Assembly (NCBI GenBank): GCA_950097015.1
Contig: CATNEN010000025.1
Location: 3,325,001-3,389,000 of the forward strand
DNA from: Macrostomum hystrix
Taxonomy: Eukaryota; Platyhelminthes; Macrostomidae
Direction of reading: 5' to 3'
Length of the DNA stretch: 64,000 bases
Shown here: positions 1-12,094 of the stretch, piece after piece
Layout: each line of letters starts with the position of its first letter
Numbering within the stretch: the first letter of the stretch is position 1
Made by a program: the position numbers and the translations under genes
The notes under the pieces: model-generated
Database searches by the model: none
What the model was told of the DNA's origin: nothing
The model's input: only the letters and a program-made list of their open reading frames with translations

Positions 1-605
1 GGCCTGTGGCTGCTAGCTGCTGAAAGCCGTCTCACTTTCGAAATGGAAGACGCCTTCCTTCATGTCCTTCATGTCGATGGTCTTCGCCTGCGAATCCAGG
101 CCGATAAAGACGATACCGAGGATAAGTTTGGGACGGATGCTGTCCACTAAGGTAAAACCGTGCTGTCCTCGAAGCTCTCTGTCAATTGCGACCTCCACCG
201 TCGTCAGGCCAAGGCAGCGCAGCGAAGAGCAGTTCTGCGCGCTCGTGTCAAGCAGGGCGGGCGAGCTGTGCCTGCCTTAACGCACGGGCACGAAGATGGA
301 CGACGCTGATCTTTGGGCCCCTTGAGAGCGGGTCGGCGCTGGCCCCAGGCTGCCGACCCTCAGCAGTTTCCTTGCGGCTGTGCAGCTGGGGCCGGGCAGA
401 CCGCCGCCAAGTGCCCCCCTCTCGGACACCGCCACATGATGTGGTCAAATTCGCCGTAGTTGAAGTACTTGATGGGGGCTTGTTTGTCTGCGGCTCTTGT
501 CCGCACGCCTGCAGCCAGCTGCTGAACTTGCTGCTCCAGACGGCTGATCCACCTGTCCTCCGTCGTCATAGCTGCTGACGTCACCGATGGCTGGCAACAG
601 ACCAA
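1..605 (-). pseudogene. decayed LTR-retrotransposon gag/protease fragment
   Basis: Read on the minus strand, about 360-605 gives a short coiled-coil-like stretch (RWISRLEQQVQQLAAG) followed by a broken CCHC zinc knuckle of the form YFNYGEFDHIMWRC, in which the first two cysteines are tyrosines. Further along, in another frame (about 60-265), there is a retropepsin-like stretch: LLDTSA where the family has LLDTGA, then a PKLILG block as at the end of an aspartic protease. Gag knuckle followed by protease is the order of Ty3/Gypsy- or BEL-type elements. The two parts are in different frames with stops between them, so this is a fossil. Sequence up to about 770 probably belongs to it but holds nothing more I can name. 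It runs off the left edge, so a polymerase could lie outside the window. Confidence 0.55.
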
Positions 606-770
606 CTACATTCAGGCAGCCCGGTCGATCAGGACTGTGAAACGGACAGGAGTCCACGTCCTGGCTTTGAGCAGCTGATCTCTCACATCTGCAAGGAGTA
701 GGCGCATCAACCGGAACTTCACCTCCTTTTCCCTGGCGTCCACAGAGTCGTCCGGCCGAGCCCGTAGGCA

Positions 771-1190
771 ATTAACTACCTCACTAACTGACCTATTACC
801 TTACCTACTTACTTACTGATTTACTTACTCACTTTCTTTCACACTTTATTACCTACTCACTAACTTAGTCACTTACTGACTAACTTACAATCTAGTTGTA
901 CTTTTACGAGCGTACACTGTGCGCATGCATTCGCATAACTATTGGGGCTCAGATGTGGAAGGCAATCTTGAACAAACACAAAGTTTATTTAGCTGGCCAA
1001 ATAATTTTTGCTAATGCAGTATTTTCGTGTCCCATTGCATCTTAGCGCTGCCCAACTACACGGAGTCTTGTGCAGATATTGACACTTCAATATAGACTAT
1101 AGAGAGACATACGCGTACTCAGTTGAGCAAAACAAGAAAGCCATTAGCTTTATAGAGTACTCCTACTCTAAATACACATCTCGCTGTTAG
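771..1190. other. unique DNA with no gene seen
   Basis: Starts with a loose array of ttactyac-type words (about 775-890) and continues as AT-rich unique sequence up to the 32-bp minisatellite. I see no coding signal. Confidence 0.5.
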
Positions 1191-1194
1191 GGCC

Positions 1195-2597
1195 TGACAA
1201 ACTGACTGTCTGTGGGAGTTTAGTGCTGACAAACTGACTGTCTGTGGGAGTTTAGTGCTGACAAACTGACTGTCTGTGGGAGTTTAGTGCTGACAAACTG
1301 ACTGTCTGTGGGAGTTTAGTGCTGACAAACTGACTGTCTGTGGGAGTTTAGTGCTGACAAACTGACTGTCTGTGGGAGTTTAGTGCTGACAAACTGACTG
1401 TCTGTGGGAGTTTAGTGCTGAAACACTGACTGTCTGTGGGAGTTTAGTGCTGAAACACTGACTGTCTGTGGGAGTTTAGTGCTGAAACACTGACTGTCTG
1501 TGGGAGTTGAGTGCTGACAAACTGACTGTCTGTGGGAGTTGAGTGCTGACAAACTGACTGTCTGTGGGAGTTTAGTGCTGAAACACTGACTGTCTGTGGG
1601 AGTTGAGTGCTGAAACACTGACTGTCTGTGGGAGTTTAGTGCTGACAAACTGACTGTCTGTGGGAGTTAGTTGCTGACAAACTGACTGTCTGTAGGAGAT
1701 GGGTGCTGACAAACTGACTGTCTGTGGGAGTTGGGTGCTGACAAACTGACTGTCTGTGGGAGTTGAGTGCTGACAAACTGACTGTCTGTAGGAGATGGGT
1801 GCTGACAAACTGACTGTCTGAGGGAGATGGGTGCTGACAAACTGACTGTCTGAGGGAGATGGGTGCTGACAAACTGACTGTCTGAGGGAGATGGGTGCTG
1901 ACAAACTGACTGTCTGAGGGAGATGGGTGCTGACAAACTGACTGTCTGTGGGAGATGGGTGCTGACAAAGTGACTGTCTGAGGGAGATGGGTGCTGACAA
2001 ACTGACTGTCTGAGGGAGATGGGTGCTGACAAACTGACTGTCTGAGGGAGATGGGTGCTGACAAAGTGACTGTCTGAGGGAGATGGGTGCTGACAAACTG
2101 ACTGTCTGTGGGAGTTGGGTGCTGACAAACTGACTGTCTGAGGGAGATGGGTGCTGACAAACTGACTGTCTGAGGGAGATGGGTGCTGACAAACTGACTG
2201 TCTGAGGGAGATGGGTGCTGACAAACTGACTGTCTGAGGGAGATGGGTGCTGACAAACTGACTGTCTGAGGGAGATGGGTGCTGACAAACTGACTGTCTG
2301 AGGGAGATGGGTGCTGACAAACTGACTGTCTGAGGGAGATGGGTGCTGACAAAGTGACTGTCTGAGGGAGATGGGTGCTGACAAACTGACTGTCTGTGGG
2401 AGTTGGGTGCTGACAAACTGACTGTCTGAGGGAGATGGGTGCTGACAAACTGACTGTCTGAGGGAGATGGGTGCTGACAAACTGACTGTCTGAGGGAGAT
2501 GGGTGCTGACAAACTGACTGTCTGTGGGAGTTGGGTGCTGACAAACTGACTGTCTGAGGGAGATGGGTGCTGACAAACTGACTGTCTGTGGAGCTCA
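1195..2597. repeat. 32-bp minisatellite, about 44 copies
   Basis: Unit built on GCTGACAAACTGACTGTCTG plus a 12-bp variable tail. The left third carries gtgggagtttag tails, the right part mostly agggagatgggt tails, so variants are blocked rather than mixed. The long serine/glutamine-rich open frames on the minus strand are repeat translations; 32 is not a multiple of 3, so all three frames give the same peptide in rotation. Confidence 0.97.
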
Positions 2598-2599
2598 GT

Positions 2600-3409
2600 T
2601 GCTGGCAAACTAACAGCATCGTGACTAAGTGCTCGCGCACTAAAGCAAGTACCCTTTCAAGCAAACAATGAACTGTTTATTTAGCATATTTAGTGTTCAG
2701 CCAAGGCTTCAAATTGAGCTTTTGTCAATTCAGTGCTTTTTCGTAGTTAAAATGGTTATTTTTATGCTTTCAAAATCGATTTCCTTACGCATAGAAATTT
2801 GAGCTCACATACTGACATAGGACTATAGGATTTGAAGTTTGATCTACCGTGAGACCGCACAAAATTATAATCTTATTGTTTACTAATCGAGTACAAAAAG
2901 AGTAACCACAGTATCTCGCCCATTCTCTCCCCCAAACAAAATATCCAGGGTTGGGGTGTTTTTTGTTCAGCAAATGACAGCTCCACAATCACCCCCAAGT
3001 ATGGAGTTTCATGTGAAAGCCCCAGTTGCGCCGTAAACAGAAAGATCAAAGGGATTTTATTCGTATCTCGGTGCTGTATTTAATGCGTAATTGCTTATCT
3101 TATTCTCCTTGAAAATGAAAGCTGCGCCTTGTGCAACACGGGCTCGCAAAATATATTTACGATGTGATTACGCGTCTCAAGGCCAGCAGGCAAGATGTGC
3201 GTGACATCAAGGCCAGATTTTCCGGGTTTCTATTTTTAGATACAGATTCTGATCTAAGAGCGCGACTAGCTGATGCCGCGAAATGCTGTTTGATGACGAC
3301 CGGTTTTGAATCAAGCAGATTAATCCAGTTCGTCATTCGTGGGGCTATGAAAATTGTAATTTCATACATTAGATTTCCCATCAATGTCGCAGAATAAACT
3401 GTACGTTCC
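2600..3409. other. unique DNA with no supported gene
   Basis: Between the 32-bp array and the hAT MITE. An 88-codon open frame at 3131-3397 (+) and a 75-codon one on the other strand overlap each other, and neither has family motifs or clear splice signals, so I do not call a gene. Confidence 0.4.
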
Positions 3410-3417
3410 GTTTAGCT

Positions 3418-4043
3418 CAGGGGTAGGCAAACTTATTTGCTGGCGGGCAAAAGAGAAAACCTAAAAGACGACAGCGGGCCGCATTGACTGTATAAATATG
3501 AGATAGAGGAGAGATGAGACACGGGAGAGATGAGACACGGGAGAGATTAGACACGGGAGAGATTAGACACAGAAAGATGATACACCAGAGAGATGAGACA
3601 CGGGAGAGATAAGACAGGGGAGAGATTAGACACGGGAGAGATGAGAAACAGGAGAGATGAGAAACAGGAGAGACGAGACACGGGAGAGATGAGACACGGG
3701 AGAGACGAGACACGGGAGAGATGAGACACGGGAGAGACGAGACACGGGAGAGATGAGACACGGGAGAGATGAGACACGGGAGAGATGAGACACGGGAGAG
3801 ATTAGACACGGGAGAGATAAGACACGGGAGAGATGAGACACGGGAGAGATTAGACACGGGAGAGATGAGACACGGGAGAGATTAGACACGGGAGAGATGA
3901 GACACGGGAGAGATTAGACACGGGAGAGATTAGACACGAGAGAGATGAAACAGGACACTGCAGATGTCAGAAGGGGCAACGGGCCGGATTTGGGAGCTTC
4001 GAGGGCCGCATCTGGCCCGCGTGCCGGAGTTTGCCGACCCCTG
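3418..4043. mobile_element. hAT-type MITE with internal minisatellite
   Basis: The ends are inverted repeats: left CAGGGGTAGGCAAACT, right AGTTTGCCGACCCCTG, matching the CAGGGGT-type termini of many hAT elements. It is flanked by an 8-bp target duplication with one mismatch: gtttagct at 3410-3417 and ctttagct at 4044-4051. Sub-terminal GGGCCGCA-type words occur on both sides. No transposase frame is present, so it is non-autonomous. Most of its 626 bp is a 16-bp tandem array (listed separately). An 8-bp duplication is the hAT hallmark, which makes the family call firm. Confidence 0.88.
3500..3950. repeat. 16-bp minisatellite inside the hAT MITE
   Basis: About 28 copies of GAGAGATGAGACACGG with ATTAG/ATGAG/ACGAG variants. 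A near-identical 16-bp motif in the opposite orientation forms the array at 38870-39540. Confidence 0.95.
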
Positions 4044-4051
4044 CTTTAGCT

Positions 4052-4620
4052 AATAAAATAAGCGAATAGTAACGAAAGCAAGCTTCAAGTGGGACCCGAG
4101 TCACCAAAGAAGTACATTATATCACGCTAATTTAATTGTTAATTGTAAACAGAATGTACAGTGAAAAAAGCGGAAGGGCCATGTGGTAATCAAGCGGGAT
4201 ATTCAGCTATTTTTTTCGCTTCAAAGTTTACCTGCTTTGGCAGAAATTTTTTAAAGAAATGAAACAGCCAGAAATTCACAGAAATGGTTTCGGTCGCGTT
4301 GGCATCTTGCTTGTAAAGCAATCTAATAAACGTACAGCAGAAAACAATTTAGACAGAAATTGGCACTGAGCATTTTTGTTCTATTTTTAAGTGATATTCA
4401 GAGTCAATTGCCAGAAGGAAGACAAGCAGAAGTCTGTCAACCAGAAGAATGAATTTTTAAAACTAATTCTGATCATTGGCAGTTTGGTATTCTCTTATTA
4501 AAATAGTAAGATAAAAGCTGACCAGGACGGTAAACACAAAGTGACAAACGATTAGCACATCAAAAGAGACGTCAAAAACAACACTGATATGGGAGGGCAT
4601 AGTGGCAGCAGGACAATTGG
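4052..4620. other. unique AT-rich DNA downstream of the kinase gene
   Basis: No coding signal. It would hold the 3' untranslated region of the minus-strand kinase gene; I could not place a convincing polyadenylation signal. Confidence 0.4.
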
Positions 4621-5448
4621 CTAAGGAGTTCCGTTCAACTCAACGGCAGCCCGCCTGAAGTAGGCGATGAGCCTCGCCAGCCCGGCCCTGTAGTTCCCGT
4701 CGGAGGAGCCGGAAGCTTCGTTGACTGCCTGGTCGGTGACCTCGCCGCCGCCGGACCGGTGCACGTGAGCGAAGTCGACGGCGCGAAGCACGACAGAGTC
4801 GGCGTCGTCCAACGGATGCGACGGCGCAGCCTCGTAGGCGATAAGCAGCGAGCTGGCGTAGAAGTGGTAGGCTCTCTGCACGGCGAACCAAGAGTCCAAC
4901 TGCTCGAGCTTAGCTGCCACCACCGCAGCCACGGCCCCTCCGCGGCCAAGCGAGCCGGCCGCAGACAAGAACGGCAAGAAGCCCTTGCTGTAGACGGCTT
5001 CCGCGTCCAGCGAGCGGCCGTGCATGATGGAATAGACGCGTGGCTCGGTGCGGCCGGCCAGCGGCACTCGGAAGCCGGTGATGACGAAGCCCAATTGGCC
5101 CCGGTGCATGTACATCGCCCGCTGAAGCAGCCGCTTCGAGGCTGGCGCGCCCGGCGGAGCTGACAGGCCGCCCATCTTGCAGTCCATCACGCACGGTCGG
5201 TGAAGTCGCCGCAATGCGTCGCCAAGGCCCAGGTAGAGCTGTCCATCGGCCTGGCGAGACCGGTACAGGCCGCGATAATCCGCCAGGAACGGCCTGAGAC
5301 CCTCCAGGCTTGGCGAAGCTGCGGCGAATCTATAAAAGGCCACTTCTCGCGGCCCCTTCGGCGGCCGCTGCACCGGCTTGTAGAGATCGCCGGCCTGGCC
5401 TGAGAGAATCGGTGATTTGCGCCAGAACAACAAGCCCCGACCGCCCAC
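4621..5448 (-). CDS. multikinase main exon with stop
   Basis: 275 codons plus TAG. It begins right after an acceptor (ttttaccag) with GTG GGC GGT, in phase with the preceding exon. Counting V as 1: PxxxDxKxG at 85-93, SSLL at 199-202, DFAH at 225-228. GC-rich codon use, unlike the AT-rich flanks. Confidence 0.88.
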   Translation of the reverse strand: MGGRGLLFWRKSPILSGQAGDLYKPVQRPPKGPREVAFYRFAAASPSLEGLRPFLADYRGLYRSRQADGQLYLGLGDALRRLHRPCVMDCKMGGLSAPPGAPASKRLLQRAMYMHRGQLGFVITGFRVPLAGRTEPRVYSIMHGRSLDAEAVYSKGFLPFLSAAGSLGRGGAVAAVVAAKLEQLDSWFAVQRAYHFYASSLLIAYEAAPSHPLDDADSVVLRAVDFAHVHRSGGGEVTDQAVNEASGSSDGNYRAGLARLIAYFRRAAVELNGTP

Positions 5449-5695
5449 CTGGTAAAGGTGCGAGAATGCCAGGATGCGAGCGTTATTATCAACTTATTAG
5501 CTGGCGATAGAAACTCCATATTCACATTATTTACCTGATGCGGGTACTCTGTCAGACTAACTGGCAAGTCTTGAACCTCACATTCAGCGTTGATTTCATG
5601 ATCGTAGTCCGTCAGCTGGTCCTTCCGCTCGCCACTCGTGCCGCCTCTGCCGCCGATGGAGGCGACGGCGGCTTTGCACGCGTGAGCAATTTGTT
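4621..5695 (-). CDS. inositol polyphosphate multikinase (5' end not found)
   Basis: Two exons seen: 5535-5695 and 4621-5448. Enzymes of this family add phosphates to inositol phosphates (and in animals to PIP2). The joined sequence has the family order: TEYPHQ-VGGRG, like the SHQVAGH start of IPMK kinase domains, then YKPVQRPPKGPREVAFY (ATP-site region), RPCVMDCKMG (the PxxxDxKxG inositol-binding signature), SSLLIAYE, VDFAHV (metal-binding Asp) and DGNYRAGL near the end. All key residues of the signature are present and the domain is full length, so it looks functional. The first exon has no in-frame ATG and opens at a possible acceptor, so at least one more upstream exon is missing from this model. 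IPMK is favoured over IP3K or IP6K because of the short, insertion-poor domain; this choice is inference. Confidence 0.85.
5535..5695 (-). CDS. multikinase upstream exon
   Basis: Ends in CATCAG followed by a gtaaat donor and encodes DLPVSLTEYPHQ just before the kinase core, which fits the family. The 5' boundary is a possible acceptor (gttcgacag). Beyond it the frame runs into stops, so it should be spliced, not initiated, here. The 86-bp intron is the only one in the gene I can define. Confidence 0.6.
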
Positions 5696-5719
5696 CTGTC
5701 GAACAGTGAATCTCTTTAG

Positions 5720-6830
5720 CGGCTCAACTTGGTTAGGTTAGCGAACCACTGGAGAATGGGCCTGGTAATCAAAGCTGAAGGGATTTGGACTTGAAGTAAG
5801 CTTTGCAAGCTTTGCCGGCATGCGGCCTTTTGGGTCGTCCGAGTTGGGGTTTTTGGGGGCCAACTCTGCGGCTTCCTGGCCGTGCCTCTGAGTGTATTTA
5901 TGCCTTTGCGAGTCGCTCCCCTCGCTGCTCGTCCCGCTTCTGCTCCCGCTCTGTCCTATGGCTTTCCATTGCTTCCGTCCTCCCCTTCTCTCCTTCCCCC
6001 GCTCTCTCCCTGTGCCTCAAACGGCTCCTCTTTGCCCAGCTAGCCCCCACCGGGTATTACCGGCTCCTCTCCTCCAGCAGGTGCTGTCATGGCAACCCGA
6101 AAGCTGACAGCGCTTCCAAGCTCACTCTCTATTGAGTTGAGGGGAAACAGTGGAAGTATATAAAGCTCTGGTAAATTGCGCAGCAACTCAGCACGGGAGA
6201 CAGAAAGAGAACGGTCCGGGAAATTGAGAAGAAAGGCGAGGTTGGAGGTTTGGGGTGGCTTATTGTGCCTCAGCTATTTCCCTAACCTTGGCCCCTCAAC
6301 CGCCAGAAGATCCCAACAAACACCCTGGGAATAAATCACCCCACGGAGGGCCAAAAAAGACGTCGGGAGGAAATTTTGTGAGGCGACGTCAGCCATGCGC
6401 TGCGACTCACCGGTTGCGCTCTGTAGCATGAAGGAGCAAGCACACATACATACACACTGGGTGAGAAAGAACTTTTGAGTTTATTCCCTTGCCATATGGG
6501 ACAGAAACACTTAACAATGGCATGAAATCCTAATATTCATACAAGCTCGTAGGGGATCGGATCGCAAGTGAAGGGGCTCGTTTTGTCTGGGTCACATGAC
6601 GACTGAATAATTCGAGAGGCATTGTGCTGAAAATGTGCTGGAGATTTAGCAGTATTTTGTTGCTAGTAGTTCAATTTACTGTTGCTTATTTCGTTCTGCA
6701 ACATACTTCCTTAGTTACTTTCTGTTTCCACATTTATTCAAAAGATGCTTCATTAAACAAGTTGACAAGTCTGTCATGCTCTTTTCTATTTTTGTCCTGA
6801 TGTCATCTATTTGTATCATTTGGGAATGTA
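5720..6830. other. unique DNA with promoter-like sequence
   Basis: Contains the TATA-like site at 6151-6160 and a short ATG frame at 6393 that reaches a possible donor (cactgg/gtgaga). Pyrimidine-rich 5930-6010. No gene can be built with confidence. Confidence 0.35.
6151..6190 (+). promoter_or_regulatory. possible TATA promoter
   Basis: gtatataaag is followed about 30 bp later by an initiator-like actcagcac. If real, it would serve a plus-strand transcript starting near 6190, divergent from the multikinase gene. No downstream coding exon is convincing. Confidence 0.3.
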
Positions 6831-6939
6831 GTTTTGTCAAGTGGGCATTTATGTTCGTTATATTTGCCACCTGTTTGTCATGCTGTCTTCTATTTTCCTC
6901 ATGTTGTCATCTATGTTTATCTTTTGGTCATTTACGCTT

Positions 6940-7395
6940 GTCATAAAGTCATCTACTCTTGTCATACTGTCATCTACTCTTGTCATACTGTCATCTACTC
7001 TTGTCATACAGTCATCTACTCTTGTCATACTGTCATCTACTCTTGTCATACTGTCATCTACTCTTGTCATACTGTCATCTACTCTTGTCATACTGTCATC
7101 TACTCTTGTCATACTGTCATCTACTCTTGTCATACAGTCATCTACTCTTGTCATACTGTCATCTACTCTTGTCATACTGTCATCTACTCTTGTCATACTG
7201 TCATCTACTCTTGTCATACTGTCATCTACTCTTGTCATACAGTCATCTACTCTTGTCATACTGTCATCTACTCTTGTCATACTGTCATCTACTCTTGTCA
7301 TACTGTCATCTACTCTTGTCATACTGTCATCTACTCTTGTCATACTGTCATCTACTCTTGTCATACTGTCATCTACTCTTGTCATACTGTCATCT
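6940..7395. repeat. 21-bp minisatellite, about 21 copies
   Basis: Unit GTCATACTGTCATCTACTCT plus T, with sporadic CAG variants every fifth to sixth copy. A period of 21 keeps all frames open on both strands (heptapeptide repeats such as MTRVDDS). The left edge decays into related tgtcatct words from 6775. Confidence 0.96.
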
Positions 7396-7845
7396 ATTGT
7401 CTTGAATTAAATAAACCATATTTTACATCGATTTACGAGTTTCAAGTGAAATTTTACACCGTACTACTTATAGAAACCTCCGAGTAGTCGATTGAGGGCG
7501 ATCACAATTTTGGATGCAAAAGTAATTAAAAAATCAGAGAAGATTAACGCTTCAGCTAATCTAAGTAAGTGAAGCCTACTAAGTTACTTCTGAAAGGGTT
7601 GAGCACTGAGACATGCATGAGTCCTCGTACTCAACTTCCAATGAGAAATCAACTTCGGAAAGTTAATTGAATCGGGGTATGATTAGGGGCACTGAAGGCC
7701 AGATCGTTCTCTTGCAATAAGACAGACAGTAACTCGCAAAGATTACTCTGAAGATTAATGTTAACCTTTTCAGATACACCCAGAGTAACCAAAGTCGAAC
7801 ATAATTTTCGAAAGGGAGTGCCAAACACGATATGCACACATGCCA
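7396..7845. other. unique DNA with no gene seen
   Basis: AT-rich spacer between two minisatellites; short overlapping minus-strand frames only. Confidence 0.4.
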
Positions 7846-9078
7846 CATCACAGTATAAACTGGCTTAAGAGAGTGACCAACATCACAGTATAAACTGGCT
7901 AAAGAGAGTGACCAACATCACAGTATAAACTGGCTAAAGAGAGTGACCAACACCACAGTATAAACTGGCTAAAGAGAGTGACCAACATCACAGTATAAAC
8001 TGGCTAAAGAGAGTGACCAACATCACAGTATAAACTGGCTAAAGAGAGTGACCAACATCACAGTATAAACTGGCTAAAGAGAGTGACCAACATCACAGTA
8101 TAAACTGGCTAAAGAGAGTGACCAACATCACAGTATAAACTGGCTAAAGAGAGTGACCAACATCACAGTATAAACTGGCTAAAGAGAGTGACCAACATCA
8201 CAGTATAAACTGGCTAAAGAGAGTGACCAACATCACAGTATAAACTGGCTAAAGAGAGTGACCAACATCACAGTATAAACTGGCTAAAGAGAGTGACCAA
8301 CATCACTCTAAACTGGCTAAAGAGAGTGACCAACATCACAGTATAAACTGGCTAAAGAGAGTGACCAACATCACAGTATAAACTGGCTAAAGAGAGTGAC
8401 CAACATCACAGTATAAACTGGCTAAAGAGAGTGACCAACATCACAGTATAAACTGGCTAAAGAGAGTGACCAACATCACAGTATAAACTGGCTAAAGAGA
8501 GTGACCAACATCACAGTATAACCTGGCTCAAGAGAGTGACCAACATCACAGTATAAACTGGCTAAAGAGAGTGACCAACATCACAGTATAAACTGGCTAA
8601 AGAGAGTGACCAACATCACAGTATAAACTGGCTAAAGAGAGTGACCAACATCACAGTATAAACTGGCTAAAGAGAGTGACCAACATCACAGTATAAACTG
8701 GCTAAAGAGAGTGACCAACATCACAGTATAAACTGGCTAAAGAGAGTGACCAACATCACAGTATAAACTGGCTAAAGAGAGTGACCAACATCACAGTATA
8801 AACTGGCTAAAGAGAGTGACCAACATCACAGTATAAACTGGCTAAAGAGAGTGACCAACATCACAGTATAAACTGGCTAAAGAGAGTGACCAACATCACA
8901 GTATAAACTGGCTAAAGAGAGTGACCAACATCACAGCATAAACTGGCTAAAGAGAGTGACCAACATCACTTTAAACTGGCTAAAGAGAGTGACCAACATC
9001 ACAGTATAAACTGGCTAAAGAGAGTGACCAACATCACAGTATAAACTGGCTAAAGAGAGTGACCAACATCACTCTAAA
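7846..9078. repeat. 35-bp minisatellite, about 35 copies
   Basis: Unit carries CATCACAGTATAAACTGGCT then AAAGAGAGTGACCAA. Copies are nearly identical; three short copies (near 8306, 8968 and 9071) lack a few bases. High homogeneity suggests recent expansion. Confidence 0.97.
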
Positions 9079-9532
9079 CTGTCTGTATTCTCGAAAAGGA
9101 CTTTAAGATATAACCTTATTTAACATCTTATGTGTAGACTCTAGAAAATTGAAAGTGAGTTCTTAAGAACCGCCGCCAATCTGATCGATTGCATCGGCAC
9201 GAATGCCACATGGGATCGACCTCTGGCAAAAACGCGATTTCTGTTGCTGAGGCCAATGGCTCCCGAAATTTGGCGGTGGCTGATTGATTGTTGCTCTAAT
9301 TAATAATTATTGCCACCCAGGGATCTGGGAAAACTTGTAGGAGAATAAATTCAATTTCTTCTGCCCGAAAGAAAATGTAAATCATAATTTTTTTCTATTT
9401 CTATGATTCGTGAATTTAGTTTAACTTCGCGTACATTTGAGTTTTAATTTACCACTCAATTCGTTAATTTGTTAGCTAGAATTTATTTTTAAATGAATTC
9501 GACAAATAATGACTTTCTCAATTTCCTTTCAG
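9079..9532. other. unique AT-rich DNA
   Basis: No coding signal. It ends in a strong pyrimidine tract plus AG (tttctcaatttcctttcag), which defines the candidate exon that follows. Confidence 0.4.
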
Positions 9533-9653
9533 ATTTTTGAGGCACTTCGTTTGCGAGTGGGATAAATTTCCGCAGACTATCGAAGATTTCTGGTTAAGAA
9601 ATGGGCAGACGAACCTGGTTGGCAGCTTTCCGAGTCGTTTCGCTCCCGTTTAA
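9533..9653 (+). CDS. candidate terminal exon, unknown gene
   Basis: A very good acceptor is followed by one base and then 39 codons ending in TAA. The peptide starts FLRHFVCEWDKFPQTIEDFW and looks like ordinary protein. I found no upstream exon in matching phase, so this may be chance. The family is not recognised. Confidence 0.28.
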
Positions 9654-10656
9654 GCCGTCCAGCAGCAGCAGCAGCCGCAGCCGCCACCACTATCAAAAAT
9701 CCCTCCTTACAAGCAGTTATCTGCACTTAACTTAACTGTAGGCAAGCACATTTCGGCGATCGAATACCAAAGACGGATGACCCGACAGACAGGCTGAGAG
9801 GAGAGGGTGGATATGCTTGTTGTTTATCTCCCCATATCACTAAGGGCATGCCTATTCCTATTCCAGCATGCGAGTCTCTTTCATTGAAAAGTGCTCAAAC
9901 TGGCCATTTCGACTCTTATACCCCCATGCCTCGCTCAATCCTTGCTGTCTCTCTCTCTTTATTTCCATCTCGGCTTGAGTTCATCTCGACGCACAGCCGC
10001 CCTGCTTGCGAACAAATTCCTGAGAAGTGGTATCTGAACTCTCTAAAGCAGGTTTTTATGCCAAAAATGCATCGCTACTTTGTTTATTATGTTGTCTGAC
10101 GAACCGAAAACATCGAAAATGTGATTTCTCCCTATTCAATTGACTCCTGAGCAGACACTCACAATAGGAGTGTACATCTGTCCTGACTGGGGTTGTGAAT
10201 TGAGAATTCGCCGAGGGCCATCAGATAGATTGAATGAGCTTGAAGTGACACGTCTCTAAGCTATTTTGAAAACAATGGCTTGCATTTCTAGTTTAGCCAG
10301 TTCGACCTTTGCTTATAGATAACACCTGCAATTACCATGTTTACAAGCGGCTTGCAGTGTGTTTTTATCTTCTGGCTTAAATGTGACTTCCCTTTGGTTT
10401 ACTTCCTGTGAACAGCAGATTTTTATCATTGAAAATGTTTTTGGTCAAAGTTGAAGGCCGCGACTTAAACGATTTGGTATTTCCTGAAAGTAAAATTTGA
10501 TTCGCCACATAAATTTTCTCACCTAATCCGCATTAACTGGCACAGGAATTCGCCTGGAAACTGTGAAACTCTATTTATAAATTCACCGATTCCCAACATG
10601 GCTGCCCTGAATTAAGCAACGGACTGAATGTGCTTTTTTAGAACGTTAGTCAGATT
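9654..10656. other. unique DNA with no gene seen
   Basis: A short GCAGCAGCAGCAGCCGCAGCC run at 9661-9685 and an 83-codon frame at 9848-10099 without family signal. Confidence 0.4.
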
Positions 10657-11559
<903 letters not shown>

Positions 11560-12090
11560 GCTGAAAGCAGTTCAGCATGTGCGCAGCCAAAAGTGCATTG
11601 CCTGGTGCCCAATCTGCAGTGAAAGTCTGGCATCCTAAAAGCATTTCACGCGATCCGTCACAGGTAAATTAGTATTTTTTTCATAAAGATGCAGAGCCGA
11701 GCGCCAGGCGATGGAGTTGGTTGGCGCTGGTTTGCAGACAGACAGCACGGCAATCGAGCCCTGGCCCTAATCCAATCTCGCATGTCGACGCCAGAAACAA
11801 ATGCTTTCAAGCCGCCAAGTGCGCCGATATTTTTAGTAAAAAGCATGTCAAAAAGTGAAGGCTATTGAAGGCTGCCATCGCGATGCTTTTCCAAAAGGCA
11901 TTTTTTTAAGGAAGCGTTCCATGAGCTCGCATTTTTAGTAGCAATCACAGACCACGATGCATAGCAACAAGCTTACAAAATACGAGCTGGGAATACTAAT
12001 GTGAGCACAACAAACTTTAGAACTGTTTTTTGAGTACTGCAGCTAGTACTGCGAATGCACAGGATGGCAACATTTATTCGACACACATTC
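11560..12090. other. unique DNA with no gene seen
   Basis: Spacer between the GATA tract and the 11-bp array; a 62-codon minus-strand frame at 11658-11846 has no supporting signal. Confidence 0.4.
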
Positions 12091-12094
12091 CGCA

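Noticed and set aside
1195-2597. CRISPR array
   Set aside because: Regular 32-bp periodicity but no unique spacers; in a eukaryotic context this is a plain minisatellite. The same holds for the 31-, 35- and 44-bp arrays.
1572-2664. Three overlapping Ser/Gln-rich proteins on the minus strand
   Set aside because: The same 32-bp repeat in three frames, giving the same peptides in rotation.
3131-3397. 88-codon frame MQHGLAKYIYD...
   Set aside because: No family motif, no splice sites, and an equally long frame on the opposite strand.
4635-5194. Other frames overlapping the multikinase exon (83-134 codons, both strands)
   Set aside because: Shadows of a GC-rich real exon; none has family similarity, whereas the chosen frame carries the full kinase signature.
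6834-7487. 217-codon frame with CHTVIYS repeats
   Set aside because: Translation of the 21-bp minisatellite plus a short flank.
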